Of a stretch of 64,000 nucleotides of DNA, positions 1-8,938 are shown one piece after another. A program made the position numbers and the translations under genes. Origin of the DNA: an uncultured Lachnospiraceae bacterium (GTDB taxonomy: Bacteria > Bacillota > Clostridia > Lachnospirales > Lachnospiraceae); the NCBI GenBank assembly GCA_947367855.1, contig CANBFE010000013.1, forward strand, positions 1 to 64,000. Direction: 5' to 3'. The notes below the pieces were generated by a model. That model was given only the letters and a program-made list of their open reading frames with translations, ran no database searches and had not been told where the DNA came from. Each line of letters begins with the position of its first letter. The stretch's first letter is position 1.

Positions 1-250
1 GTCTCCGGATAGAACTGCTCTTCCTCATAATTCAGGACTTCCTGCTCCTCCCCATCCTCCGGGTATGCATATTCCTCCCCGTAGGCCCGGGCGTCTTCCT
101 CTCCCTCTGTCTCCGGATAGAACTGCTCTTCCTCATAATTCAGGACTTCCTGCTCCTCCCCATCCTCCGGGTATGCATATTCCTCTCCGCAGGCCCAGGC
201 GTCATCGTCTCCTTCTGTCTCCGGATAGGGCTGCTCTTCTATGTAATCCG
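1..250 (-). repeat. 108-bp tandem repeat inside the TPR protein gene
   Basis: Two complete 108-bp units (1-108 and 109-216) are nearly identical, and a third from 217 starts with the same bases but diverges after about 30 bp. Each unit codes for 36 residues rich in Glu and Tyr, with blocks such as EEYAYPEDGEEQEVLNYEEE. The period is a multiple of three, so copy-number change would keep the frame. The array continues past the left edge, so total copy number is unknown. Confidence 0.9.
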
Positions 251-1715
251 GACTGCCCTGGGCATTCTGCAAATCCCCGGTTTCCGGTTCCGCTGCTTCC
301 CCGGCAGCTGCAGCCGCGCTCCTTGTATCCGCAGCCTTTTCGCCGCCTGCTTCGTCCAGCCCCGCAAGAATCCCGTCCCGGACCGCGGCTTCAAACTCGG
401 TAAACATGGGGCCGGTCTGCCGCAGAACATGCTGCCGCACTTCCTCCCTGCATTTCTCCTCGCTTTCTTTCTTCGTCCGCTCCCACTCGGCCAGAATATC
501 CTCGATTTTCATCTGACCGGTGATCTGTCTGTCCACAATCTCGTGTTCCGGCAGAACCATCCGGATTTGTCCGTCCGTCTCCTGGGAAAGCACCTCTGCC
601 AGATCCTCCGCAGTCCTTGTCTCTTCCCTCATCTGGCTCATAACCAGTCCGGAAGTGGCATCCCCTGACTCCTCCTGCTCCTCTGCGGCAGGTATGGGAT
701 TCCCGCTGTCTTCCGTCCGGGCAGTCACGGCTTCCAGCGCCGCTTCCCCCATCTCTCCGGTCTCTCCGAAAAATACTTCCGTCCCTTCCATTTCATCCGG
801 CGCGCCGTCTACCGGATTCTCCCCGGAACCGACGTTTGTTCCCAATACCTCCTGCAGCCCGGCTGCAAGCTCCTTCTGCAGGTTAATGGTATTGTACTTT
901 CCCACATCCATGGTTTTCACCTGAATGTCCAGTTCCTCCGGAAGCTGAGAGGCATCTTCCTGTTCCCCGGCATATTCCGGCTCGTACTGCTCATATCCCT
1001 CATAGGGCGGCAGCTCCTCCCCGGAATCGGAATATGCTTCCTGCTGCTCATAATTCTGCCCTTCCGCGTCCTCCGGGTAAGGCTCCTCCTCAGGTACATA
1101 TTCGTCAAAACGATGGTCATAGACTTCCTGCTGCGAAGGTGTCAGGGGCTGATGCAGCATCTTCAGCTCCATGGCCTTCACCACATACTTGCCGTCCCCA
1201 AACCACAGAATCAGCTCGTCGCATTCCTCCACGCACCGGGTAGCCAGCCCAACCCTGTGATAAAGGTACGCCAGTTCATAGGCCCATTTTTCCCTGTAAT
1301 CCCTCTTCTTCAGTTCCTCCAGAACTCCGATTCGTTCCTCCAGATTCACATTCTGCGCCTCATAGAGCTTATATTGCAGAATATAGCGCCCGGAGTCCTT
1401 TGGCGCTACCTTCACAAATTCATTATAATAATTTACCGCCTGCACAAATTCTTCTGTCTTGATACACAGCTCACAGAGAGAATAACAGATAGTCCTGCCC
1501 CCCGGCTTCCGCTCATAGGCCAGCTTCAGCATGTTTTTTGCATCTTCATAACGGCGGTTAACCTTATACAGATCGCTGACCATGCAGAGCATCATGACGC
1601 TTTTCACCCTGCGCCAGTCGATCATATCCGCAATCTCTACAGCCTGGGCATACTCGCCTTCCGCTATCAGTGACTTTATTTCATCCGCTCTTACCTTATA
1701 TTCATACTTATCCAA
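1..1715 (-). CDS. TPR-repeat protein with long acidic repeat tail (C-terminus beyond left edge)
   Basis: The frame is open from a TTG at 1715 to the left edge, so the C-terminus is missing. TTG is chosen because a GGGAG element lies about ten bases upstream and no ATG occurs near; the protein then begins MDKYEYKVRADEIKSLIAEG. Residues 1 to about 215 are helical repeats of TPR type (for example the segments around CELCIKTEEFVQAVNYY and WAYELAYLYHRVGLATRC). After that the chain becomes Glu/Tyr/Pro-rich and probably disordered, and ends in the window in 36-residue tandem repeats. Similar proteins next to rsmA in Lachnospiraceae are, from memory, TPR proteins that continue into an ATPase-like region; that part cannot be seen here. 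It follows rsmA by 117 bp but has its own promoter. Function unknown; a scaffold role is inference from the TPRs. Confidence 0.7.
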   Translation of the reverse strand, partial: MDKYEYKVRADEIKSLIAEGEYAQAVEIADMIDWRRVKSVMMLCMVSDLYKVNRRYEDAKNMLKLAYERKPGGRTICYSLCELCIKTEEFVQAVNYYNEFVKVAPKDSGRYILQYKLYEAQNVNLEERIGVLEELKKRDYREKWAYELAYLYHRVGLATRCVEECDELILWFGDGKYVVKAMELKMLHQPLTPSQQEVYDHRFDEYVPEEEPYPEDAEGQNYEQQEAYSDSGEELPPYEGYEQYEPEYAGEQEDASQLPEELDIQVKTMDVGKYNTINLQKELAAGLQEVLGTNVGSGENPVDGAPDEMEGTEVFFGETGEMGEAALEAVTARTEDSGNPIPAAEEQEESGDATSGLVMSQMREETRTAEDLAEVLSQETDGQIRMVLPEHEIVDRQITGQMKIEDILAEWERTKKESEEKCREEVRQHVLRQTGPMFTEFEAAVRDGILAGLDEAGGEKAADTRSAAAAAGEAAEPETGDLQNAQGSPDYIEEQPYPETEGDDDAWACGEEYAYPEDGEEQEVLNYEEEQFYPETEGEEDARAYGEEYAYPEDGEEQEVLNYEEEQFYPE

Positions 1716-1787
1716 AGTAACCCGCTCCCTCTTCTGGTAAAAACAACCGGGAAACCGTCTCACATACAGCACCCAATATTACTTTCT

Positions 1788-1817
1788 AGTGTAACATAAC
1801 CCCATTGCATATGTCAA
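1788..1817 (-). promoter_or_regulatory. Predicted sigma-A promoter of the TPR protein gene
   Basis: On the minus strand TTGACA (1812-1817) is followed after 18 bases by TACACT (1788-1793). It lies in the 117-bp gap after rsmA and points to the TTG start at 1715, so the TPR gene can be transcribed apart from rsmA. Confidence 0.6.
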
Positions 1818-1832
1818 AAAGAAATTGCGAAG

Positions 1833-2684
1833 TTACAACAGACAGCTCAGCTCTGCAAACTGTTCCAGGGTAAGCGCCTCTCCCCTGACTGTGGCGGAAA
1901 GCCCCACCTTCTCAAGAATCTCCCCTGTCCTCTCCTTGGAAATTCCCAGATCCCGGGCATTTCCAAGGCTGTTGGCCAATGTCTTCCTGCGTTGGTTGAA
2001 AGCAGCCCTGATAACGGAAAACAGTTTCCCCTCGTCCTCCACCTGCACCGGAGGCCTTTCATATCTGGTAAGACGCACCACTGCGCTCCCCACTCCAGGT
2101 CTGGGAATAAAACAGTTCGGCGGCACGTTTGCCACAATTTCCGGCTTCGCATAATACTGTACCGCAAGGGACAGGGCGCCGTAATCCTTTGTGCCGGGTC
2201 CGGCCTGCATTCTGTCGGCCACCTCCTTCTGCACCATCACGGTAATACTTTCCAGGGGCACATGCTTCTCAAACAATCCCATGATGATGGGCGTGGTTAT
2301 GTAATAGGGCAGATTTGCCACTACTTTAAAGGGCCGGCCTCCTTTTTCCTCCGCCAGGCCCCTTATATCCATTTTCAATATATCCTGATTGATGACTGTA
2401 ACATTGTGATAGGGCGCAAGAGTCTCCTCCAGAACAGGAATCAGATTCCTGTCTATTTCCACCGCCACCACTTCTCCGGCGCATTCCGCCAGATACTGGG
2501 TCATGGTACCCAGTCCGGGGCCGATCTCCAGAACACAGTCCTCTCCTGTGATCCCGGCAGCCCGGATGATTCTGTCCAACACTTTTGTATCAATTAAAAA
2601 ATTCTGTCCGAATTTTTTCTGGATCACGACATGATGTCTCTGCAGTATCTCTATGGTATTCTGCGGAATTCCCAGGTTCGCCAT
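1833..2684 (-). CDS. rsmA: 16S rRNA dimethyladenosine transferase (KsgA/RsmA)
   Basis: Transfers four methyl groups from S-adenosylmethionine to two adjacent adenines in the 3'-terminal hairpin of 16S rRNA, a late quality step in 30S assembly. The 283-residue product has the family N-terminus (KKFGQNFLID), the SAM-binding loop LEIGPGLGTMTQYL near residue 53 and the catalytic NLPYYITTPI motif near 124. Length is typical. The ATG at 2684 abuts the stop codon of the HAD gene (TAA at 2685-2687), and a GGAG-type site lies in that gene's end, so the two are translationally linked. Function is confident from the motifs. Confidence 0.97.
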   Translation of the reverse strand: MANLGIPQNTIEILQRHHVVIQKKFGQNFLIDTKVLDRIIRAAGITGEDCVLEIGPGLGTMTQYLAECAGEVVAVEIDRNLIPVLEETLAPYHNVTVINQDILKMDIRGLAEEKGGRPFKVVANLPYYITTPIIMGLFEKHVPLESITVMVQKEVADRMQAGPGTKDYGALSLAVQYYAKPEIVANVPPNCFIPRPGVGSAVVRLTRYERPPVQVEDEGKLFSVIRAAFNQRRKTLANSLGNARDLGISKERTGEILEKVGLSATVRGEALTLEQFAELSCLL

Positions 2685-3344
2685 TTATCCCTTCTCCTTC
2701 TCCTGCTGCAGATAGGCCATAACCTCTCTCAGGTCCTTTCGTATTATTTCACTCAGCCGCCTCATCTCCTCATCCGGCTCTATCATATCCGGCACCATAA
2801 TGGGATGCATTCCCGCCGCATGGGCGGAACGGATCCCGTTGGGCGAGTCCTCGATGGCATAGGCCTGCCCCGGTTCCACTCCCAGCCTGCTGCATGCCAT
2901 TAAGTAAATATCCGGACGCGGTTTGGAATGTTCCACCATGTCGCCTGTCACCACCACCTGGAAGTCCTCCCTCATCCCTGCCTGATCCAGATGGCCGAAA
3001 ACGGTAGAGCTTCTGGTGGAGGACGCCAGTCCCACCAGGTATCCGGAGCTCTTAAGCCACTCCAGAAGCTGCGGCACACCGGACTTTATGGGCAGTCCGT
3101 TCTTCCGCAGATACTCCTGAAACCAGTCCGCTGCCTGCTGCCGGAAAGCCGGGTAGTCAAACTCCTCCCCATATGCCTTTTTCACGATCTGCCTGCTGTC
3201 ATTGGAGTTCAGGCCGATGCACTGGGGAAAAACCGTCTCCATTCCGGCCATCCCGTTTTTTTCCGCCACAGCCATCCAGGCCTTCATGCATACGATCTCC
3301 GTATCAAACAGAACGCCGTCCATATCAAAAATCACTGCACGCAT
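2685..3344 (-). CDS. HAD-family hydrolase, beta-phosphoglucomutase-like
   Basis: A 219-residue HAD-superfamily phosphatase or phosphomutase. The nucleophile motif DMDGVLFDTE is at residues 7-16 (Asp7 nucleophile, Asp9 acid/base); a cap domain fills about 18-85; motif II is LASSTRS; motif III/IV lies at KPRPDIYLMA and AIEDSPNGIRSA. This arrangement is the subfamily I (beta-PGM/phosphatase) type. The substrate cannot be told from sequence: sugar phosphates, or repair of unwanted phosphometabolites, are usual. It lies 34 bp after the DHHW gene and directly against rsmA, so it may be the link between a surface-polymer operon and rsmA. Confidence 0.9.
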   Translation of the reverse strand: MRAVIFDMDGVLFDTEIVCMKAWMAVAEKNGMAGMETVFPQCIGLNSNDSRQIVKKAYGEEFDYPAFRQQAADWFQEYLRKNGLPIKSGVPQLLEWLKSSGYLVGLASSTRSSTVFGHLDQAGMREDFQVVVTGDMVEHSKPRPDIYLMACSRLGVEPGQAYAIEDSPNGIRSAHAAGMHPIMVPDMIEPDEEMRRLSEIIRKDLREVMAYLQQEKEKG

Positions 3345-3378
3345 TATTTTTTCTCCTGTTCCTTCTCTTTATGAGCCA

Positions 3379-4512
3379 TCATTCCAGATAGACAAAATCC
3401 TCCAGAAAATGAATGCAGTTATACAAAACTAACACATCCATGCCCTCTTCCGGTTCGTAGCCCTCCATAAAACCGAATAATCTTCCGTTAAAATACCGCA
3501 GATCCATCACACAGATTCTCTCATAATAGGGAATCAGCAGAGGAATAAAACAGTTGGCATAGGAATCCTTGATGACAAACAGCGTCTTTCCATTCCCGCA
3601 GTCCGTCCGGATATCAACAAATCCGTGATTATCGTCAAGGAAAAATCCATACTTGTTTTTCGTGGCCAGATAAGACTCCTCATAGCAGGTATCCCTGGTA
3701 TCCCTCAGGTCATAGGTTACAGTCACCGGCCATTCCTGCGTCTCCGGAAAGATACGGATGGCGTCTGCCCTGGAGCTGAAATTCACTTTGGAATGCAAAG
3801 TCCCCAGAAAATCCTCTGCCACCGTCTCCAGAGAACCTGTGTCATAGAGTGAAGTCAGCTGGTTGTCCTCCCCGTTTTCCGCCTCCAGCCAGGCAAGATA
3901 GCCATAATAAGCTCCCAACGTAGTCCAGTGATGATCCGTGCGGTAATAGATTTCCTCCTCCGCATGCTGCTGCAATGCGGAATACACATCAATATAATGT
4001 CCCTCTCCGATCTGTCGCCTTGCCTTTTCCAGAAAAGCCGCCTGATCATAATAAAGCGCAGAGAATGGCAGCTTTTCCTTCAGGATATTATCTGCTGTGG
4101 GCACCAGCATGACACGGGCATCCCATTCTTTCACCAGACGGTCCAGCAAAACCAGTTTTTTCGTCTCCTGGACGGAGGAATATTTTCCCGGCAGATGCTG
4201 TTCAATGAGGTAGCCCTGCTCTCCCAGATAGACGCCGTTGATCTCCTTTTTCTGCAGGGCTATATCCATATATGTTTTAATGGTAATCCATTTATCCCGG
4301 CTCACAAACTGTTCCGTCAGATATGTTTCATATTTCTGGGTATAGCTCCCCTCCATCAGCGCTTCCCAGGAAAAGTCAGGCCTGGACGCCAGAACTTTAT
4401 TTTCCGTATCCGAAAAAGTGCGGTCTGCCTGGACCAGATCCGCAAAGGTAAAGCACAGTATAATGGAGGACAGCAGTATGACTGTATACAAAGCGCTTCT
4501 CTTTTCACTCAT
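3379..4512 (-). CDS. DHHW-family protein, partner of the MBOAT acyltransferase
   Basis: A 377-residue protein with one N-terminal membrane anchor (about residues 9-28) and an extracytoplasmic domain. The family's name motif DHHW is at 193-196, followed by TTLGAYYGY. The DHHW family resembles AlgJ/AlgX-type SGNH-like enzymes, which accept acyl groups handed across the membrane by an MBOAT protein and place them on polysaccharide. The gene follows the MBOAT gene by 24 bp on the same strand, which supports a paired role in acylating an exported glycopolymer. The polymer and the acyl group (acetyl is usual) are not visible from sequence. Confidence 0.85.
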   Translation of the reverse strand: MSEKRSALYTVILLSSIILCFTFADLVQADRTFSDTENKVLASRPDFSWEALMEGSYTQKYETYLTEQFVSRDKWITIKTYMDIALQKKEINGVYLGEQGYLIEQHLPGKYSSVQETKKLVLLDRLVKEWDARVMLVPTADNILKEKLPFSALYYDQAAFLEKARRQIGEGHYIDVYSALQQHAEEEIYYRTDHHWTTLGAYYGYLAWLEAENGEDNQLTSLYDTGSLETVAEDFLGTLHSKVNFSSRADAIRIFPETQEWPVTVTYDLRDTRDTCYEESYLATKNKYGFFLDDNHGFVDIRTDCGNGKTLFVIKDSYANCFIPLLIPYYERICVMDLRYFNGRLFGFMEGYEPEEGMDVLVLYNCIHFLEDFVYLE

Positions 4513-4536
4513 ATATAATATCCTTTTATCCAGACT

Positions 4537-5949
4537 CTAAAAGCGGAAATATAAGAAGGGATTGTAAGTGGCGTCCACAATTCCCGCTATTGCCAGAATC
4601 AGCAGCGCAGCAGGAATCATTTTTTCTCCGAAATGGCACAGCGCAACGGACCAGCCCGTCCGGCGCCGCCCCAGCCGTTGAACCATCAACGCAGCCAGGG
4701 GTGTGGAGGCCGCCAGGGCAACCGTGAACAGCACCGCATACTGTCCGCACAGATAAAATGCCTCGTTGTCCGCCAGATTTCTGCCCAGTCCCATCATCAC
4801 CGCCAGGTATCCCAAAATCCTGCCCGGCGCCTCCAGGGCAAACAGCACCCATCCCACAAACACCACCAACAGGGTATAAACAATGCCCACGCCCCTGGGG
4901 AGCCAGGACAGGAATTTCCCCAGAAACAGCTTTTCCAACACCAGGGCGAGCGCAAACCACAACCCCCACAGCAGAAAATTCCAGCCGGCTCCGTGCCAGA
5001 TTCCCGTAAGCATCCACACAATGACGATATTCATCAGCTGGCGGAGTCTTCCTTTCCGGTTGCCTCCCAGTGGAATGTATACATATTCCCGGAACCAGCT
5101 GCCCAGGGAAATATGCCATCTGCGCCAGAATTCCGTAACGGACCTGGAAATATAGGGATAGTTAAAATTTTCCGGAAAGGAAAAGCCCAACATTTCCCCC
5201 AGGCCGATGGCCATATCGGAATAACCGGAAAAGTCAAAATAGATCTGAAAACCGAAAGCGGCAATGCCCAGCCACGCTGTCAGCGTGCTTATCTCTCCCA
5301 AATTCCTTTCCGACACAAGAACCCACAGTTCCCCCATCTGATTGGCCAGAAGCACTTTCTTGGCCAGGCCGATACAGAAGCGCTTCATGCCGCTGCTGAC
5401 CATGGCAAGGCTGACGGGCCGGTTGTGAAGTCTTTTTTCCACATCCCGGTATTTCACAATAGGCCCCGCGATCAATTGGGGAAACATGGTTACATATACC
5501 CCGAAATCAAGCAGATTCCTCTGCATTCTGGTCTCTCCCCGATATACGTCAATGGTATAGGACATTGTCTGAAAGGTATAGAAGGAAATGCCGATGGGCA
5601 GCGGCAGACCCGGGGGCGTCAGGTCTGCCCCCAGCACACTGTTTACAGTCCCTGTCAGAAAATCCGCATATTTGAAAAAGCATAAAAGCGACAGATTAAT
5701 CAGAACCGAAGACAGTAAAATCCCCCTGGCCGCCCTCCTGTCCCTGAAACGTTCCAACAGACGTCCGTGAACATAATCCACAATAGTGGAAAACAGCATC
5801 AGCAGCACATAAACCGGCTCTCCCCATGCATAGAAAAACAGGCTCCCCAGAAAGAGAATAACATTCTTCATCCTCCCGGGAACCACATAATATAGAACAA
5901 AAAACAAAGGCAGAAAGCGGAACAGAAATACCACACTGCTGAAAACCAT
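4537..5949 (-). CDS. MBOAT-family O-acyltransferase (AlgI/DltB-like)
   Basis: A 470-residue multi-pass membrane protein with about ten hydrophobic segments. The family's key parts are present: EFWRRWHISLG (His279) and LTGIWHGAGWNF with the catalytic-type His319; FQIYFDFSGYSDMAIG is also conserved. MBOAT proteins move acyl groups from a cytoplasmic donor through the membrane to an outside acceptor. Length matches AlgI-type members. It stands between the DUF4358 lipoprotein gene (33 bp upstream) and the DHHW gene (24 bp downstream), a common trio in Lachnospiraceae. Inference: O-acylation of a wall or capsule polymer. Confidence 0.93.
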   Translation of the reverse strand: MVFSSVVFLFRFLPLFFVLYYVVPGRMKNVILFLGSLFFYAWGEPVYVLLMLFSTIVDYVHGRLLERFRDRRAARGILLSSVLINLSLLCFFKYADFLTGTVNSVLGADLTPPGLPLPIGISFYTFQTMSYTIDVYRGETRMQRNLLDFGVYVTMFPQLIAGPIVKYRDVEKRLHNRPVSLAMVSSGMKRFCIGLAKKVLLANQMGELWVLVSERNLGEISTLTAWLGIAAFGFQIYFDFSGYSDMAIGLGEMLGFSFPENFNYPYISRSVTEFWRRWHISLGSWFREYVYIPLGGNRKGRLRQLMNIVIVWMLTGIWHGAGWNFLLWGLWFALALVLEKLFLGKFLSWLPRGVGIVYTLLVVFVGWVLFALEAPGRILGYLAVMMGLGRNLADNEAFYLCGQYAVLFTVALAASTPLAALMVQRLGRRRTGWSVALCHFGEKMIPAALLILAIAGIVDATYNPFLYFRF

Positions 5950-5982
5950 TTGATTTCTCTCCTTTTACAGGGAATCCGTTCC

Positions 5983-6657
5983 CTAATTCAGTTTTTCCCG
6001 GATTGTGTCCAGAGCCAGTTTGTTTGCCTCCTGACACTGGGCAAGGGATTCCTCTTCTGTCTCGGCGTCAACGGCAAATCCGCCAAGCTGCACAAAAATC
6101 ACATAGGAACCGATTTTTTCCACCTGGGAGGCCTGAATCTTGCCCAAATTCGCGGGATACTGCATGGTATCATTGACCTTGGCCTCGCGGTAGGCATTCA
6201 GGGCCTCTTCCACTGCATCCACCTTGTCCTCCTTTGCCTTAATGATCACCAGTGCATCCACATTATTGCTGATCATGGGAGTCTCGGCCATGTAGTCATC
6301 ATACATGTCGGATGTAATCCCGTAAAACACCTGAAGCATCTCCGTGTCAACTGCCATGTCAGGCCAGTAGTTCTCCTCACCCACAGCTTGCTTAACCGCG
6401 TCTTTGAGCCCCTGCATTTCCTCACTCCATCCGGCCGAAGTATCCAGAACCTGGTCATCCTCCACAGAGCCGCTCTCCTGGCTGTCCTCCACAGAGCTTT
6501 CCTGGGAACTGTCTTCCACAGAGCTTTCCTGGGAACCGTCTTCCACGGTACTTTCCTGGGAGCTGTCCTTTGAACCGTCCTCCGGCTTAGTCCCGCTGCA
6601 GGCCGACAGGCCAAGGGCCACTACCCCCACACACAAATACAACACCATCTTTTTCAT
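5983..6657 (-). CDS. DUF4358 lipoprotein
   Basis: A 224-residue lipoprotein: the signal peptide ends in the lipobox LSAC with Cys20 as the lipidated residue. Residues about 28-70 are a low-complexity Ser/Gln/Glu/Asp linker with short QESSVED repeats, then comes a globular domain (about 80-224) that I recognise as DUF4358 (motifs such as ITSDMYDDYMAE and NVDALVIIKAKED). The family has no proven function but recurs beside MBOAT/DHHW genes, so it may assist the acyltransferase outside the cell. First gene of the minus-strand cassette, preceded by an extended -10 promoter. Confidence 0.8.
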   Translation of the reverse strand: MKKMVLYLCVGVVALGLSACSGTKPEDGSKDSSQESTVEDGSQESSVEDSSQESSVEDSQESGSVEDDQVLDTSAGWSEEMQGLKDAVKQAVGEENYWPDMAVDTEMLQVFYGITSDMYDDYMAETPMISNNVDALVIIKAKEDKVDAVEEALNAYREAKVNDTMQYPANLGKIQASQVEKIGSYVIFVQLGGFAVDAETEEESLAQCQEANKLALDTIREKLN

Positions 6658-6736
6658 AAATAAAACTCCTCCTTATTTCTTTTTCCTTCCCGAGATACAT
6701 ACAGTCTGCCCCGTTTGGAAAAAATTACACAAAATC

Positions 6737-6745
6737 ATTATATCA
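6737..6745 (-). promoter_or_regulatory. Extended -10 promoter of the O-acyltransferase cassette
   Basis: Minus strand reads TGATATAAT, a TGnTATAAT extended -10 element, about 80 bp before the DUF4358 start. No good -35 box is seen 17 bases upstream, which is usual for extended -10 promoters. Confidence 0.5.
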
Positions 6746-6844
6746 TATTATCCCAAAAAATAATCTTAATTTTTCATTATATTGCTAATATTCCTGCGCG
6801 TCCCCACAGGCACGTTACCACCATGTATTGTGCAGGATTCTCTG

Positions 6845-6873
6845 TTGCCTTTTTCCGGGAATGAGAGTATGAT
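6845..6873 (+). promoter_or_regulatory. Predicted sigma-A promoter of hflK-hflC
   Basis: TTGCCT (6845-6850), a 17-base spacer and TATGAT (6868-6873) lie about 50 bp before hflK. The region from 6658 to 6924 holds this promoter and the divergent one for the DUF4358 cassette and no gene. Confidence 0.6.
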
Positions 6874-6924
6874 ATCCTCAACCTAAAAAATCATTTGGTT
6901 CTACAGAAAACAGGAGGTGCGCAT

Positions 6925-7995
6925 ATGGGAAGCGGTTCTTTTCGCAACTTTAGAAACGGCTTTGAGACAGTGGACGGCGGGCAGGAAAAAAGCTCCAGGC
7001 CTTCCAAAAAGAATCCAGGAGGAAAAATCGCAGCGCTTGTGATACTGGCGATTGTGATTGCTTTTCTGGCGCTGAACTCGGCTTACGAGATCAAGGAACA
7101 GGAACAGGCAGTGCTGATCACACTGGGCAGGGCCCAGGCGGTCACGGAGCCGGGACTTCATTTCAAGATTCCCTTTATCCAGCAGGTCCGGAAGGTAAAC
7201 ACCACCATCCAGGGTTTTTCCATCGGTTATGACACGGAAAGCAATGAACTGAACGAAGAAGAATCCTTGATGATTACTTCCGATTTCAACTTTATAGACG
7301 TAGATTTCTATGTGGAATACCGTTACAGCGATCCGGTAAAGGCACTCTTTGCATCCAGGGCTCCTCTGGATATCCTGAAAAACATCAGCCAGAGCTGTAT
7401 CCGTACCGTAATCGGCAGCTATCCCGTAGACGATGTGCTGACCACGGGCAAAAACGAGATTCAGGCTTCCATCCGCGAGATGATCCTGAACCGTCTGGCA
7501 GACCAGGACATCGGCATACAGCTTGTCAATATCACAATTCAGGATTCCGAGCCTCCCACCGCGGAAGTCATGGAGGCATTCAAGGCAGTGGAATCTGCAA
7601 AACAGGGCAAGGAGACCGCGCTGAACAACGCCAACAAATACCGCAATGAGCAGCTGCCTTCCGCCCAGGCCCAGGCAGACGGCATCATCAAGGACGCGGA
7701 AGCCCGCAAAATGGAACGTATCAACGAGGCAACCGCCCAGGTGGCGCGCTTTAACGCCATGTATGCGGAATATATCAAAAATCCGGTGATCACAAAACAG
7801 CGGATGTTCTACGAGGCCATGGAGAATGTGCTACCCGGCCTGAAGGTGGTCATCGAGGGCTCCGGCGGAAACATGCAGACCATCTATCCCCTGGATTCTT
7901 TCACCGGAAACAATGAAACTACTTCCGTGGAAAACGGGGAAGAAGCTGCACAGCCCGATTCCGTTTCCGGGGAAAATACCCCTGCACAGGACTGA
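6925..7995 (+). CDS. hflK: HflK, SPFH-family membrane protease regulator
   Basis: SPFH/Band-7 protein that with HflC forms a large membrane cage around FtsH and tunes its proteolysis. The 356-residue product has a short cytosolic N-tail, one membrane segment (about 34-52), the SPFH domain (about 55-250, motifs such as GLHFKIPFIQQVRKVN and AFKAVESAKQGKE), a coiled-coil rich in Ala/Lys/Glu and a variable acidic tail. I start it at 6925 and not at the in-frame codon at 6895, because AGGAGG (6912-6917) stands seven bases before 6925. hflC follows after 44 bp. ftsH is in the same window at 20804 but not adjacent. Confidence 0.9.
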   Translation: MGSGSFRNFRNGFETVDGGQEKSSRPSKKNPGGKIAALVILAIVIAFLALNSAYEIKEQEQAVLITLGRAQAVTEPGLHFKIPFIQQVRKVNTTIQGFSIGYDTESNELNEEESLMITSDFNFIDVDFYVEYRYSDPVKALFASRAPLDILKNISQSCIRTVIGSYPVDDVLTTGKNEIQASIREMILNRLADQDIGIQLVNITIQDSEPPTAEVMEAFKAVESAKQGKETALNNANKYRNEQLPSAQAQADGIIKDAEARKMERINEATAQVARFNAMYAEYIKNPVITKQRMFYEAMENVLPGLKVVIEGSGGNMQTIYPLDSFTGNNETTSVENGEEAAQPDSVSGENTPAQD

Positions 7996-8039
7996 CGCAT
8001 GATTTCCCTTTATCAGACAAAAAAACAAGGAGGTATCCT

Positions 8040-8912
8040 ATGAAATCCATTAAAAAAGTTGCCCTTATCGTCGTGATACTGGCCGCCCTCATCGCAGGGG
8101 CATCCAGCATCGTGGTCACCCAGGAAAACGAATACAGCCTGATCCGCCAGTTCGGAAAAATCGATCATGTGGTGGCGGAGGCGGGTATCAGCTTCAAGAT
8201 TCCCTTTATCCAGAGCGTGGACAAACTGCCCAAACAGGTACTGTTGTACGATCTGCCTTCCTCCGATGTCATCACCAGCGACAAGAAGACCATGATCTGC
8301 GACAGCTATATCCTGTGGAAGATCACAGATCCTCTGAAATTCGCCCAGACCCTGAACGCCTCCATTGCCAATGTGGAGGGAAGGCTTGACGTTATTGTAT
8401 ACAATTCCACCAAAAACGTAATCAGCAGCACCACCCAGGATGACGTGATATCCGGAAGGGACGGGGAACTGTCCGCAGCCATTCTGGCAAATATCGGCAG
8501 CTCCCTTGACCAGTACGGCATCACGCTGCTGTCCTTTGAGACCAAGAAACTTGATCTGCCCGGAGCCAACAAGGCCGCCGTATATGAACGCATGATTTCC
8601 GAGCGTGACAACATTGCGGCAACCTACACCGCAGAAGGCAGCTCTGAGGCGCAGATCATCCGGAATACCACGGACAAGGAGGTCACCGTCCTTCTCTCCG
8701 AGGCAGACAAGGAAGCAGCAATCCTGGTGTCTGAGGGTGAAGCAGAATATATGCGGATCCTCTCAGAAGCCTACAATGATGAGTCCAAGCAGGAATTTTA
8801 CTCCTTTGTCAGAAGCCTGGACGCACTGAAAAATTCCATGAAGGGCGGAAACAAAACCGTGATTCTCTCCCCGGATTCGCCCATTGCTCAGATTTTCTAC
8901 GGCAGCCGCTAA
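8040..8912 (+). CDS. hflC: HflC, SPFH-family partner of HflK
   Basis: A 290-residue SPFH protein: one N-terminal membrane segment (about 4-23), then the SPFH domain with ISFKIPFIQSVDKLPKQ and the HflC-type stretch YERMISERDNIAATYTAEG, ending in a coiled-coil. It has a strong AAGGAGG site six bases before the ATG. It is expected to alternate with HflK in the HflKC cage and limit FtsH access to membrane substrates. The pair is typical of proteobacteria and less general in Firmicutes, but the order hflK-hflC and both signatures are clear. Confidence 0.9.
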   Translation: MKSIKKVALIVVILAALIAGASSIVVTQENEYSLIRQFGKIDHVVAEAGISFKIPFIQSVDKLPKQVLLYDLPSSDVITSDKKTMICDSYILWKITDPLKFAQTLNASIANVEGRLDVIVYNSTKNVISSTTQDDVISGRDGELSAAILANIGSSLDQYGITLLSFETKKLDLPGANKAAVYERMISERDNIAATYTAEGSSEAQIIRNTTDKEVTVLLSEADKEAAILVSEGEAEYMRILSEAYNDESKQEFYSFVRSLDALKNSMKGGNKTVILSPDSPIAQIFYGSR

Positions 8913-8938
8913 ACAGACGGCATAAAGCGGGCCCGGGG

